Assembly: GCA_900708905.1 (NCBI GenBank)
Contig: CAADRB010000036.1
Span: forward strand, 62,001-126,000
Reading direction: 5' to 3'
Origin: Hymenolepis diminuta
Taxonomy: Eukaryota > Platyhelminthes > Cestoda > Cyclophyllidea > Hymenolepididae
Length of the DNA: 64,000 bases
Under the pieces are notes generated by a model. That model did no database searches and had not been told where the DNA came from. It saw only the letters and a program-made list of their open reading frames with translations. Shown here piece after piece: positions 13,401-25,059 of this stretch. Every line of letters begins with the position of its first letter. Position 1 is the stretch's first letter. The position numbers and the translations under genes are program-made.

Positions 13401-16400
13401 ATAATTATGGTTAATAAGGGAGGTGGTAAAATGAAATGGAGTTCTAGATCATCTTTCAACCCAAGACAATTAGAATCGACTCTGAAAAGATCTATTACTA
13501 TATCCAGCCTATTTGATCAAAAGGTTATACCATTCGGATAGGAGAATACATACTTTTCAATACAGCATTTAGGATGACGTAATTAAGAGATTTCCGTCTG
13601 GAAACCAAAGACCAATTGCACAACGTAGCTTGAGATATAACTGACGCCTTTGTCGTAAACAATTTTGATGAGTTGAAGTATTTGGGAGCGTTGAGTCTGT
13701 TTAGAACTTGGCTATGAAGACCACTGGGTGAAAAATTCACTAAATATCGTTTTTAAAATTGAAGGTTAGCACTCGTTTGCATTTTTGCGATCCAAAACTC
13801 CACAAACTATTTCTAAATTGTCTGAAACAGAAAACAGATTTGACAAAATTCAAAAAAACGACACAGTGAGGCCACTCCTTTTTAATTATGACCTAATCTC
13901 ATCTAGGGAATTAGAAATCACTCAATTCCGCTTAACTACTCTAAAACGCAAGATTTAACTATGAGGTGGAAAAAACCAAACACTAAACACCCGCATTAAA
14001 ATAAATTAACCTCTAACGCGAAGTAAAACTCCATTTTAAAGTTTGATAGGCAGATTAGGGTTTGCATTAAAGTTCACAACTTGGTATGAAATAAACAGAA
14101 ATTAAACATTGGAATGTATGACTAATCATCATAATTCCTACAGTGAGAATCAATAGCGCTTGGCGCAGCATACCCTGTACAAGAAGGCAAATTATTTACC
14201 GATTTTTTACATTCATTAGCTTACCTCGATGTGTTACAGTTAAGTTCAGGACTACTAGTCATAATATCGACTTACTATTGATCAGATAAACTTAACCATT
14301 CCAAATCTATTGATTTACCGCCCCTTCTGCTGGATTTTACCTTATTATACGATGAACTCCTATGCTTGTTCCATTTTTTGATGCTTTCTTGCTGAAAATA
14401 TTGCGAAAAAAACAACTGAAAGTTCAGTTAAAATCAAATTTCATCGGGAGGCTACATATGATGAAAACGTTAATAGATCGTTATTAAAACTTAACTCAGG
14501 AAGCAAATTTAAGAAGTAAATAATCACCAAAGCGCCAACAGTATAATAAAAATAGCCCCTTAATTTTGACTTTTCACATTGAACCACTTTCAAAAACCCA
14601 TCCACTGATAAGGAATAAAAAGTATTGCTAATTGAAATTTTGCTATTATAAAACCATCCCACGTATAAACTGCATATTCGTGGCAAAAAACCATGTCATC
14701 ATTCGGCCAAATTGAAAAAAATAAACAGAATTCTAAAATTAAAAAAAATGGGTTATAAAATTTCACAAAGAATAACAGAAATATCACAAAAGTCAAGGGA
14801 AAAAGGTTGAAATTTTATCAGGTACATCATTGAAGTTATTTACGCAAAGTGATGTCTGATTAACTAGCTGTTGCTCGATTGTCAGGCCTACTGATTGTGA
14901 AGTGGCTTCTTAACCAAAAGCTCTACCTGCACACAAGTAAATTCCAACTTCGTGTGATAGCAAAGCCGTTTTGGTTTAATCGCAAGTGCAGATCTAACGG
15001 GTTATAGTAAGAATGGAAAACACTTAACCAATCATTTTAAAAGAAATAATGATCTACCGTATTCCATATGCCATTTCTAATTGAAGCTTCCTGTCTAGGA
15101 CAATTTCATCAAAAAGTGAAAAGTCTTTGATGAGATCAGCCTATTGAAAAAGACGGACAAAACCAACAGCACTTTCTCAAATTACGAAATGTAACCAAAG
15201 AGGGATTCGCACTATGATGTCGCTAATTATATGAACGTTTTCACAGAAAATAAATCTCCCTATACAAGGAGAAAGATTGCTGTAATACAAATACAGCGGA
15301 CTACAACGACTTCAAATGCCCTATTTCTGGAGATCTAAATCTACCGCACAGATTCGATAAGCATATTTTATTATAAAAGACGCTGATAAAAACCCCTAAC
15401 GAAAAATCAAAAATGACGAGGAAATACCATCACATGTCCTCCAAGTTGAAATTATAGATGACTGCTTAGAGTCTCCACTCCTCTTCTCTCAAGAAAAAAA
15501 GATTTCATAGCCACACATATGCTTGTATGATTGGTAAAATGTAAACCAATTTCATATTCTATTATTTTTATTAAATAGTCCAGGTTCACTATATACAAAG
15601 TCGAAATTGCTGTCAAATGTAACACCGCTGAGTACCCAGCCACTAAAATACGACAAATTATCCACTAACTTATCAGATGCAAGGATGACTACGTTAACAT
15701 TATAATTGATGAATAGTTGACGATTTACTATCGTTGAATATCTCGTGACCAATTGTTAGGGAGAATTAAACAACTTTTCTCGACATTTTTTAATCCTAAT
15801 GAGTTGGACCAGAGAAATAACAAACTTTGGGAAAGGAAGATTATTTACAAAAGAATAAATCAAACTGAAACTAACTTCCTCAGCATCAATTCTCGCGACA
15901 GTTTTTCGCAGAGAAACAGCGGAATCGGCAAGTCGCTTAGCCATTCCTTCGGCAATATCCGAACACTTAGAAAGAAGCTCCTGGGTGATACGAGCCCGTT
16001 GTCTATCTATCATTTCAAGGTCAGCTATGAGAACATGCATGCCGTGAGAGAAGTGATACCGTTGTTTGTCGTTGAATTTAGCCATATCAGCGGCATAGGA
16101 TTGCTGAGTTTCCACAAAGATCTGCTGTTTGGCTGAAAGGAGAGCTTGTGCCTACAAATAACGAGAAAAGAACCCTCACAGTTCGTTTTGATCACTTAAA
16201 AAATAGTATATGTTTAGATAAAATTTCTCGAACTACAACTTCTATAACGGTGCACAATAATTAATCGGCGATATACCTAGGTCAGTCTCAAAGAAACCTG
16301 GGAAAGCTGAAAGTATGAATCCATACGTTTGAGTAAAATAGTGCACAAAGACAAAGCATACGACAAAGAACCAAATAAAGAATTAGTAAGCTGCCGTAAA

Positions 16401-17163
16401 TCATCATAACATACTTCGATACCTTATTAACACACTTAACAGTTTCTAGTATCATATACAATAATTGGAAAAAGGTTTAAATAATGCATTATGACAAACC
16501 TTTTGTCTTTCTTCAGCGGAGATGTTTGCGTCATTTTGAGCTTGAGTATTCTGGGCTTCAGCTTTTTGTTTTTCTTTAAGAGCATTAACATGAGCCCGCC
16601 AGGTATCCTCCAACTTTTTTTTCTCTCGTTCACGAGTGTTGTTATACTTTGAGTAATCAGTTGTGACCTTGTCGGTAATTTTCCTCTCTCTATCATACTC
16701 AGCTTTGAGTGGCGCTATAACAGAGCGTTGAAGCTCATCCCCATAGTTCTCAAAAGCCATTCCCACTTCAATAAATGAGGCCAAAGAATCGATAAGAACA
16801 TTGTTGTATGTCAACTTAGAATCCAAGGCTGTGACTCCCTTCTTCTTGGGCACAAAATTTGACACGGTTTTACGGTACTTCTTAGCGAATTCAGTAACGA
16901 GCTTTTGGATTTCCACTAGAAGACGATAATGATGGTCATGCATAGCAAGCTGGTCATTCTCGAACTGCAGCAAGTTATCAATTTGATCCTAAAGAAGTAC
17001 AAATGTATTAAATATGTCGAATTCTACATTAAGCTATTGAAATTCGAACAAAAAGAGGTAAGGGAAAATTATCCATGAAAATAGTAATCTTTTGAAAATA
17101 ATAGCGTAGATCGATAGCGAAACAACTTACCCATAATTCTACCCCCCAACTTCGACTATCCAT
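1329..17163 (-). CDS. CIP4/FBP17/TOCA-1-like F-BAR adaptor protein, 5' part (six exons; 3' end outside window)
   Basis: Proteins of this family bind curved plasma membrane through an F-BAR dimer, bind Cdc42 through an HR1 coiled coil, and recruit N-WASP/dynamin through a C-terminal SH3, linking endocytosis to actin. I joined exons 17163-17131, 16988-16500, 16151-15876, 10855-10577, 6093-6014 and 1461-1329. All have GT donors and AG acceptors, the phases match, and the frame stays open for 430 codons. Residues 6-16 read WGVELWDQIDN, the family's N-terminal signature (WGTELWDQFDN in vertebrates). Residues 12-266 are charged, helical F-BAR sequence with the family-type segment FNDKQRYHFSHGM. Residues 267-359 are a Ser/Thr-rich linker. 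Residues 360-430 form an HR1 coiled coil with the family-type NPKLG turn. No SH3 is visible in bases 1-1328, so the 3' exons should lie left of the window. NOSTRIN, a related F-BAR/HR1/SH3 protein, was considered; the N-terminal signature favours CIP4/TOCA. Confidence 0.9.
2820..2935 (-). repeat. tRNA-like SINE head
   Basis: Read on the minus strand, the segment has a box-A-like GTAGGCGCAATGGT and, about 45 bases later, a box-B-like GGTCATGGGTTCAGTGC. This is the layout of an internal RNA polymerase III promoter. The arms do not fold as a good tRNA, and the GC content is well above the surroundings, so I call a SINE and not a tRNA gene. Confidence 0.6.
3105..3275 (+). repeat. tRNA-like SINE, same family as the copy at 60.6 kb
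   Basis: It starts with a tRNA-like head (GTCAGTGGTGCATTATTC, then box-B-like ATAGGTTCAATTACC) and continues into a body with CATTGATGCACAC and CAACCGCACTGGT. The copy at about 60.62-60.80 kb has CATTGATGCGTGT and CGACCGCACTGGT at the same spacing, which shows one dispersed family. Confidence 0.65.
6014..6093 (-). CDS. F-BAR gene, exon 5 (first HR1 helix)
   Basis: 80 nt, phase 0 in and phase 2 out, from a CTTAACAG acceptor to a GTAAGC donor. It encodes ETDMTVIQLNDRIRMLKFN and the following EKVQDT, an amphipathic helix where CIP4-like proteins start their HR1 domain. It was too short to stand out as an open frame and was found by phase matching. Confidence 0.85.
6094..10576 (-). other. intron 4 of the F-BAR gene
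   Basis: A 4.48-kb AT-rich intron with a GTCAGT donor and a CTTAACAG acceptor. The open frames at 7384-7617, 8642-8908 (both plus strand) and 9000-9293 (minus) show no domain, and their composition matches random AT-rich DNA. I see nothing else in it. Confidence 0.7.
10577..10855 (-). CDS. F-BAR gene, exon 4 (linker)
   Basis: 93 codons, phase 0 at both ends, from a TTCTAG acceptor to a GTCAGT donor; residues 267-359. It starts DCKAVLEARKTEYLFPVDL, where homologues have the short segment leaving the F-BAR domain, then runs into a low-complexity Ser/Thr/Asn/Lys linker (SSNGYTSKSNTEKTPKG). Such linkers diverge fast and are often phosphorylated in this family. Confidence 0.85.
10856..15875 (-). 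other. intron 3 of the F-BAR gene
   Basis: A 5.0-kb intron with a GTTAGT donor and a TTCTAG acceptor. There is a short TTCATG-type tandem near 11274-11293, weak tRNA-like segments near 10965-11080 and 13310-13390, and a minus-strand open frame (13525-13740) with a faint retroelement RNase H flavour that I do not trust. The remaining open frames look random. Confidence 0.65.
15876..16151 (-). CDS. F-BAR gene, exon 3 (C-terminal F-BAR helices)
   Basis: 92 codons, phase 0 at both ends, from a TTTGTAG acceptor to a GTTAGT donor; residues 175-266. FNDKQRYHFSHGMHVLIADL matches the family's FN..Q..YY...P.I...I block, followed by MIDRQR (MEERR in vertebrates). The open frame on the plus strand over this exon is an antisense shadow. 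Confidence 0.92.
16500..16988 (-). CDS. F-BAR gene, exon 2 (most of the F-BAR domain)
   Basis: 163 codons between a CTTTAG acceptor and a GTTTGT donor, both phase 0. It encodes residues 12-174: the FAKKYRKTV helix (YAKQLR in vertebrate relatives), a PKKKG turn, a long amphipathic helix, and a very Lys/Glu-rich coiled coil. The Ala/Gln/Asn-rich end (AEAQNTQAQNDANIS) lies where vertebrate homologues have a loop between F-BAR helices. Confidence 0.92.
17131..17163 (-). CDS. F-BAR gene, coding exon 1 (start codon, 33 nt)
   Basis: The ATG at 17163-17161 opens an 11-codon microexon reading MDSRSWGVELW. It ends phase 0 at a GTAAGT donor. The next exon continues with DQIDNLL, which completes the diagnostic CIP4/FBP17/TOCA N-terminus. 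That match decides the start. The intron that follows is only 142 nt. Confidence 0.85.
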
Positions 17164-20100
17164 CCTCACGGACTATGCGGATTCAATTGAGTAACTATTA
17201 TTCAAAGGAGTCCTTAGTGCACATTAACAAATTACAATAAGGCAAGACACTTTTATTTTAAATTAAAAGCACTTTAAAGGTTGACTGAATGGATTAATGC
17301 TATTAAATTAATTGCACAAAATTTAATTTGCTTCATTAGTATATTCTGTAGAGTAAATCTTCTTATTTCAATTTCAAGTTGACGCAGGAAAAAGTAGGGG
17401 GTTTAAATTTGGAAATGAGTGCCAATGCATTTGAATGATGCAATTGATATGATTAATATTCATAAAGAATTTTTACAAGACTCTCTAAAACATATTAATA
17501 CACCAGAACTAGCTAAAACATTAAAATATACCCATATATAGTACTAATTTGATTTTAATTATAAATTCCCTAATGACTACATGGTAATTAGCAGTGAGTT
17601 AAAAATAAAAGCACTTAAATGGATTATAGCTGCGTCATAATCTGATAACATACAAATAATGTATCTGTTTTGTTGCTGTGAAAATAATATTATTAGAAAA
17701 TCCTTTTCTATGCTTGATTTACGCGTATTCAGAAATTTATTTCGCAATATCCATTTGTTTTCCCTTTATCCGCCTAAGTTCCGAATAAAAATAAGTAAAG
17801 TGGTCAGTGGATAGGGGTTGTCAATGGTTTGATATACGGGTTTACAGTGGTAGTTCTTGTCCTTTGGAATAGAAGATGAGCAAATTGGCTCAGACGACAG
17901 CAAACGCCCGATCGGCCAGAACAGTGACTCAGCGGGTGAATAATACCGTATTTCCTATATGTGGGTGCAGTTCAGATTATTTGATTACAGGTCATGGATG
18001 GCGCAGAGTCTCAGGTGACGAACTTAATGGTAAGGTCGGCTGACTTACATCGGGAAAATTAAACATATTTACCAGGAAATAAACATGAAAATGTTCGTGC
18101 TTTAGGAAATGTAGATGAACAATTTTACCGAATAAATTTTGAAATATGGATGAAAAGTTTTGTTCATGGGAAGTGCAGCAAACTTATTTCCCACGAACCC
18201 CTTTTTACCGTTACCCGACAGTTCTGAATAATTTTCAGTTGCAATTTTGTATTATTTCATAATTTATAATGTATAAGATCAATAATTTAATTTATAGAAT
18301 TCCTTTGGTCATTTGAAATTCACTTGAAGCTGCTATAACCTAACAAACTAGGTGTACCGGTAGTAATCTCATAGAGTCAAGTGTTATAATCTGCTCTTCT
18401 CTGTAGGATACGGTAACCGACTCTTAGATTTCCTGAGACATTGCACTGGTTAAAAATACGATCCGACATCACCACAGTACGAAACAGCCCAAACCACGAA
18501 ATGAAAATATGACACATGTGTTTGTATTGATAAGTCGATTTATTTTATGCGCCATTTACAACCGTAATGTAGATAGATTCGTTCGAATAAAAGGGAATTA
18601 AAAGAAGCAGGAATTAAAAGGTGAAAAATAAAGATTCTTACATATAAGAATTATTCCGGGAAAAATACTATTTTCTTATACGTAACACCAACAATCTAGA
18701 AAACTCGGTAATATAGCAACTTAACGCAGAAGCCAATAACCCACGGCAGATCATAAGATACGTCATAGTAAACACCCGCGTATTCACGAAACTCAATCTC
18801 AATCGGTATCGCCTTAAACAAATAAGCATAATTGTCAAGTGTCTTTTATTAATGGAGAAATAAAGAAGGAAATTACATTTTTATTTATAGAGGAAATATT
18901 GGGAATGGAGAAAAATAATCATCATTTCTTCCAACAGAAACAATGTTACACTTATTCCTGTTTATTGGGATTAGTTAGGAAATTTGACTCTATTTGTCTT
19001 TTATAAAAGATTAAGATATTTAAGGATTTGAGCATAGGCCAATTATTNNNNNNNNNNNNNNNNNNNNNNNNNNNNNNNNNNNNNNNNNNNNNNNNNNGTA
19101 AGATTATTTGAAATTGTGAGAGCTAGAAAATGTCAGTAAATTGAAGTGATCTCTCCACCACCCTCTAACTGTTCTACCGACTTGAATGACTTGATTTTTC
19201 CTTTATTGCACCAACATGCAACCATATTACATTGAATGCACTTGTCAGTCATACGGATGGCCAACAAGATGTTCCGGTAATTTTTTCATTATTTTTGGTA
19301 AGGTCGCTAGTCTAGCCTACTAGTTTCTGTGTCCACGTTCAAAGTTCGACAAGGATAACAGAAATATATTCAGCCCTGAAGAAGACTTACTCAGTTTTAC
19401 GCAGATCCTTTTAAAATTTATTGAATAATTGAAATGATAATCGTACCAAATCTACTCACAATAACGCATGCAGTGGTACCTATGCCATGAGATTCAACCA
19501 CTTCTTACCCCCTTCATAGGTACAAGAAACAGAAGCAGGTTACTTTCTTATTAACTTGAGTTAAGTGAAACAGTCATCTAACAGTTATCAGTATGAAATT
19601 AGTTTAGTAATAAACAGACAATATATCGTTCAAGAATTTATATTTTAGTCATGTTAGAAAATGTTAAAATAGGAATGTTAATGAGATATAATGAGGGTCA
19701 GATCAAATTATTTCTCAAGTGAATAAAAGGCGAATTCAGAAACAGCCATAGCTACACTGAAGGAGCCTTCCAAAGCGGTTTGCATTGCCACCTCCATAGA
19801 TGAAAGGTAGACACATTCGATGTGCCAAACCATAGTAGTATTTCATTACTGCCTTGTTTGCTATACCCAGATCCATTGACAAATTACGGAGATTAGCAAA
19901 AATTTAGAGTTTTGGAATTAGCGAAATTTGATATGACTATATCTTCAATAAAAATTAAATAAGATAGAAAGAATTAAATTATCCTAACTTCCGTCAAAGT
20001 ATAAAACTCGTAATTTAACTTCTCCCATTCATGAAGGCTCGCAACGCTACAATCTAAATTAATTATGACCACTAATATAAATATGCAGAATAGTAAACAA

Positions 20101-22511
20101 ATATAATCAAAATGGACAAAGAAATGCATGACTGTGGAGCCCACAACACTACCAAGCCTGACAAAGGGAACCTCACGTGCTCCAGAGCTTATTCATGTAG
20201 CATCCGCTACAACTGAAAAGAAAGCCGAATGTTAATTAAGTGTGAAAATATTTTATTTTTGTGTCATCCTATTTTATTATGTTTTTTATATTCATCATTG
20301 AGTGATGTGAATCCACAATTTGCAGGCATAAAATACAGTTACATCAATTTCCATCTTCAAGATGTTGGTTGTATAGTGCATGAGGATCATCTGAGATGAA
20401 AAAAGCTAAATTTATTGTAAATATAAACTGGATAGTCACGAAGAATGCACTGAAGACAAAGGAATTTTAATTTGCTAAATAAAACTCAAATAAACTCTGC
20501 TAACTTATACTTGCACCGACAACTATTAGAGGAGGGAGACTGCCAATTCCATTCGTTATTAAATTGATGCTTTTCTGTAACTGCAATTGCCTTAATTTAG
20601 GGTGGAATACCTCTATAATTATCTAAAAACTCTTGAATATCGTGTGGTGCTGAGATAGGAAGGCTGATATTTCGAAGATTTATTTAGCGATTCAGTAATT
20701 GTGTGAAAGTGGAGTTTTAACTGGTAGTAAATTGGCAAAAAGTCCAGATTCTCAATGGTTACATTCCCATTGAAAATATAGTGCTAATTTGAAAAGTACA
20801 AGTAAAAACGTCTAAAACTTCCAATATTTCCACACTCCACAAAAAAAACGACAAGTTGATCTGTTGATTAATTTATCTCATTCATTAAACTTGTTGAATT
20901 GTCTCCTTCAAGTGTCGTATTTTAATAGGGTTAAGCAATAGGATGGAATATTTTCAGTGCACTCGAAAGAATTCGTAAGTTTAATCCTTCTAGAATAGGA
21001 CTATCGGCTAATGGATTTCTACGCTCGCATCCGGATATTTAAGCTTACCAGAGAGGCAGTTATCGCAGCAATTATTGGCTAACCAGACAGTCAAACATTT
21101 TTCACGTGTCCAATTCTTGGAAAAAGTCGTTTTTAGCTACAGGTCTTCTCCGTCTTTCCTACTGAGGTGTGAGTAGTTGTAGCTTCATAAAGGAGATACA
21201 ATGGCGGATACCGTTGGTGGAGTTATATATAGTATCATTCGCTTCGACAACAGCCCTTAAAAAATCCTTCAACTATGCTGAATATTCGCATAAGAGAGGA
21301 AAAGTAGAGAGAGGTAAGGATATTAATTTTAAATAGAAGGACAGGAAAAGCAAACCTTGATACTCAGAACGCAGAAAACTAGTGCCTGTGAGGAAGACAG
21401 ATTGACTGAGTTATAGCTGAGGCGAGCGAAAATCAATAGTCGGTAGGTAGTTGCGCTTTGGGCACAGATATAAGCTCTAAGCACGTAAGAAGAGGGCTCG
21501 CAACCTTGCTGAACCAAAGTGAAGCATATGCATGCACGCATTGTGGACCAGTGAGGAAACTGAATTGGGGCCCATTGTGTTTATTAGTTTGATCAGGCTA
21601 TCGGTCCTCGTGGAGTTGTGTGGACCTAAGTCAAATAACTGACAGATCTAAACATTTGTAATCTTTTTTATTCTTCGTCTTTGTTACCATCTTTCATATT
21701 TCTTATAGGCTTTATGCCATTCATATTTACTTGTCTTATCTATTTAAATGCGCCTTAATAAACATCTCTTTCGATTAGGCTCCCTATACAGAAGGGAAAG
21801 TGCTTTGACGCACTCGAATAGCCCAAAACCTTAGAAAGTCTCAATAAGAACATCTATCTTTGTTATTAATAATTTAATAAATAACGGGTGATTTTATAAA
21901 GAATTTTCAATTTTCTCCAATTCTCGGCACCTCTAAAGTACGCCTTAAGTTAATATTCTTACCGCAGAAGTAGGGAGTTTTTTGTCTTCGGTCTTAGTAG
22001 CTACTGCTTAAAAGCGATAAAGATCCAGCCTTTCAGTAATTGGCTTTTTTCATAGCCAGAATTCCGTGATATTACCTGGTTTAATCAAAGACAAATTTTA
22101 ATTCTGTAAGTAGCTTTTACAGTTTTCATCTCTTTTCTTACACGTTACTGAAAAGTGTACTGATACTTCCTAATTAAAGTAACCTAATTTATTGAGCAGG
22201 CCAATATTGTCGGATTTATTCAATGCAGTTCATCAAATTATACAATAGAGTAAAATTGCTATTAAATAATAGTATAAATAATATATCTCGTTTTATTTAT
22301 TGAAATAAGATTTACGACGTTAAAGTCTTGCATTTATACAATCATGCGAACGTTACCAAAAGCAGTTATTTCGCGAACTGATGACAGAATTAAAATAGGG
22401 TTACCTCTTCATCAACGGGCTCCTTACATCCTAATATCATTCCATTATCTAGATATCGCTTTATAAATATGATTGACATTATTCAAAAGACAAATTGATC
22501 ACTGATAATAC
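17164..22511. other. intergenic DNA upstream of the F-BAR gene
   Basis: About 5.3 kb without a gene I can support. The F-BAR promoter and 5' leader should lie at its left end, since transcription runs leftward from here, but no clear TATA box or initiator stands out. It contains the assembly gap at 19048-19097. The minus-strand open frame at 21329-21541 has no recognisable domain. Confidence 0.6.
19048..19097. other. assembly gap (50 N)
   Basis: Fifty consecutive N, probably a fixed-size scaffold join, so the true distance and content are unknown. A single further N lies at 22958 inside the 5' LTR, where the 3' LTR has G. Confidence 0.99.
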
Positions 22512-23040
22512 TGAAGGATAACTCTCTATGCATTTTCCAGAATTACCTTTTATTCGCGTTCTCCACGATAATACCTCAGTTTTTCCGCCCACGAAGTTGG
22601 AGCGACCTCATTTATGTCTCTATGACGCATAACCCTTGTCTGTCTGACATGTCTAAACGCGTCCATCGGTTTCCCCTCTCTTCTATAACCGCCTCGCTTC
22701 ACATAAAAAGGCACATCTGCACTCATGCTCTGGCGTGGCCCTACCCAAGTGACTCATATAAAGCTAGCCTTGTTTTCCAGACAGCAACAACACACTAGTC
22801 AGTGCGGACTCCTACACGTCCTGTTCATCTCCTCTCTTCCCCAGCACGCTGCTCTCCCTCTTTCTCTCCCTCTCTCTCTCTCTGTTACGCATTGTGGCTT
22901 ACTTGAATACATGTTTGGTCTACTCAACTCTTGGTGTTCTGCTTCACAATTGTTGTTNGCTCTTACTCAAACAGCTATGAATTGGTTGTCGTAATTTGTT
23001 AGCTGCAAACCGCTGGTTGTTGTCTAACTCCAACAATACA
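22512..23040 (+). repeat. 5' LTR
   Basis: It begins TGAAGGATAACT and ends near CTCCAACAATACA. It shares long blocks with the 3' copy, for example CTATGACGCATAA, GTCTAAACGCGTCCATCG and AACTCCAACA. It holds TATA-like stretches (CATAAAAAGG, CATATAAAG) and a CT-rich tract near 22855-22882 that is expanded compared with the 3' copy. The exact right end is uncertain by a few bases. Confidence 0.85.
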
Positions 23041-23989
23041 CTCATTGTAATTAACACCAAGAAGAAATGCAAACTATTTTAGTTGTAATTAGACTACTTG
23101 TTAGTCTCTAGTAGGTGTATTCATTCGTCTAGAGATTGGACTTCAATAAGTTACATTTTTCATTCAAGGTATGCATACTTTAACACGAACAAACCGAAGT
23201 TCTGCAATTAATGAAAAAGTGCAACATTCAAACAAGCCGTTCCACTTCGCATTTCACTATAAATAAATTGAGGAGTAAATACACATAAATGGTCACATGT
23301 AATCATAAAATATTTCAGAATATCTGAAAAGCTGATATCAGTAGCTGACGTCGTATTAATAAATTCCCATTCGAGTATGGTCTCATTTGAGACAAAAAAT
23401 CCGTAAAACAGAACGGGAAGGAGCATAACTTTAAGCTTAAGCAAAGCAGAAAAGGATTAAAATTTAGCCAAGGAAAAGAATCACCTTAGTATAATCAAAC
23501 AGCAGGTGGCTGATACTTGCTTAGCTGACCTTGAAAGCAGAACTTACAAGAGTTTACTTAAGGTGAACCTAGTTGATGCTGTAATTGTTATAATTGCGAT
23601 TTCATTAGCACTGGAGAACGAGCGGAGTAAAATCGGATAAATTCGTTCATCATAGGTAAGGCTGCTATTTAAAACAGAGTTTTATTTGTATCTCGTTTAC
23701 CCCAAGACACGTATTGACAACAACAGTTACAAACCAGAATACTAAGAGTTGTCTAAGCCAAAATGTACTGATCAAGCTACAATGAGGATTCAAGAGTGTA
23801 AGAGGGAGATAAGGTACAAAAGTGATGACATGTCAACGTTGAAGCCGGTGTATGACGTGTGTGTGAGTGGAATACAAAGGCAGCTTATGAGCCACTTGGG
23901 CAAGAACAGGCGCGAGGTACGAGTGCAGATTGAATTGAAATAGTTGGAGAAAAAAGGAGAATCAATAGACTCATTTGGTTATGATATAT
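23041..23989 (+). pseudogene. remnant of the gag/protease region of the LTR element
   Basis: This space should hold gag and protease, which usually need well over 1.5 kb, but only 0.95 kb remains. A 64-codon open frame (23749-23943) is rich in Lys/Arg and shows no zinc knuckle and no protease DTG/DSG motif. I infer a large internal deletion. Confidence 0.5.
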
Positions 23990-24390
23990 AGGATTCCTAC
24001 GGCCGAAGCAGATATTCCCAAAACCGCCACTGCCACTCAATTTGGGCTGTTTGAATTCCTTCAAATGCCATTTGGCTTACGTAACATAGCATAAACCTTC
24101 CAACGTTTTATTATTGAAGTGTTGTATGGTCTCGGCATTGTTTTTGCCTATATCGACGACGCTCTTGTGGCCAGCGAAAATGAAGAGGAACATATGAAAC
24201 ATTTTGAGATTGTTTTTGAACGGATGAATTTTCATGGACTCATCATAAATCTCTCCAAAAGAGAAAGTGGGCAACATATCTTATCTTTTCTTGGCCATAC
24301 TCTATCAGCCAGAGTTTTCCGATCAATTGACGTAAAAAGTAAAGGAGATTCGACAGTTCTCACAACCAAAATCCCTTAACCAACTCCGTC
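23990..24390 (+). pseudogene. reverse transcriptase palm, gypsy type (broken)
   Basis: The translation passes from RIPTAEADIPKTA through FGLFEFLQMPFGLRN to the catalytic box FAYIDDALVAS, with YIDD at 24149-24160, then EEEHMKHFEIVFERM and FLGHTLSA. These are the order and spacing of Ty3/gypsy RT. The N-terminal RT part is missing, a stop interrupts the frame just after FGLRNIA, and later parts shift frame. Confidence 0.88.
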
Positions 24391-24399
24391 GGTTCTTAG

Positions 24400-25050
24400 G
24401 CATAGTAAATTTTTACTGCCTGTTTCTTCCCAATTCTGCAGCAATGATTTTTCCGCTTCCAGAATTTCTAAAGTCCACTAGGGCCTTCTCTCCTTCTCTC
24501 CCGAAGCTGTAACAGCCTTCGAAGAAGTTAAACCTCTGTTAGCTGATTGCTCAACGCTCGCATATCAAGAACAGGAAGCAACCCTAACACTATCCACGGA
24601 CACTTCACAGATTGCTGTTGGCGCAGTACTGGAACAAGGGAGAGGAGATATAGTACGATCCCTTGCCCTTTTCTCCGCCAAATTAACACCCACTCAGACA
24701 CGTTACACCACTTTCGGGGGAGTGCTTTTAGCGGTTTACAAGGCGGTGAAACATTTCCGACATCTCCTAGAAGGTCGTCAATTCATGATTCTCACTGACC
24801 GTTGACATATGCCACTCGGGCCAGTTCTGACATTTATTCGCCACGGGAGACTCGGCACCTCGATTACGTTCTACAGTTCACTATCGACATCAGACAAGTT
24901 AAAGGCTCGGAGAATATTGTTGCTGATTGCCTCCGAGGTCCAGGAAATTCTGAAATCGTCCGAATTCTTTTCAGTTAAAAGATATTCTACCGCTCACAAC
25001 TCCCGGTCTGATAACATGTGACATTTCAACAGATTTACCAGGACCTTTTG
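24400..25050 (+). pseudogene. RNase H domain and tether of the LTR element (broken)
   Basis: LSTDTSQIAVGAVLEQ corresponds to the first catalytic Asp block (TDAS in active elements). FSAKLTPTQTRYTTFGGVLLA follows, where active elements have FGRELLA, so the catalytic Glu is lost. LTDR ends in a stop. Frameshifts split the domain. Confidence 0.82.
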
Positions 25051-25059
25051 TCCCAAAAG

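Noticed and set aside
13525..13740. Possible gypsy RNase H fragment on the minus strand
   Set aside because: NAPKYFNSSKLFTTKAS faintly recalls the TDAS region, but no catalytic residue or neighbouring pol domain supports it.
15753..16136. 127-codon plus-strand open frame
   Set aside because: It lies exactly opposite F-BAR exon 3, which has matching splice sites and family motifs. The plus-strand reading has no domain.
1329..17163. Identification of the F-BAR gene as NOSTRIN
   Set aside because: The F-BAR, HR1 and spacing would also fit, but the N-terminal WGVELWDQIDN and the NPKLG turn in HR1 are characteristic of CIP4/FBP17/TOCA-1.
22850..22885. CT repeat as an independent microsatellite
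   Set aside because: It lies inside the 5' LTR, and the 3' LTR has a shorter version, so it is an LTR feature that expanded.
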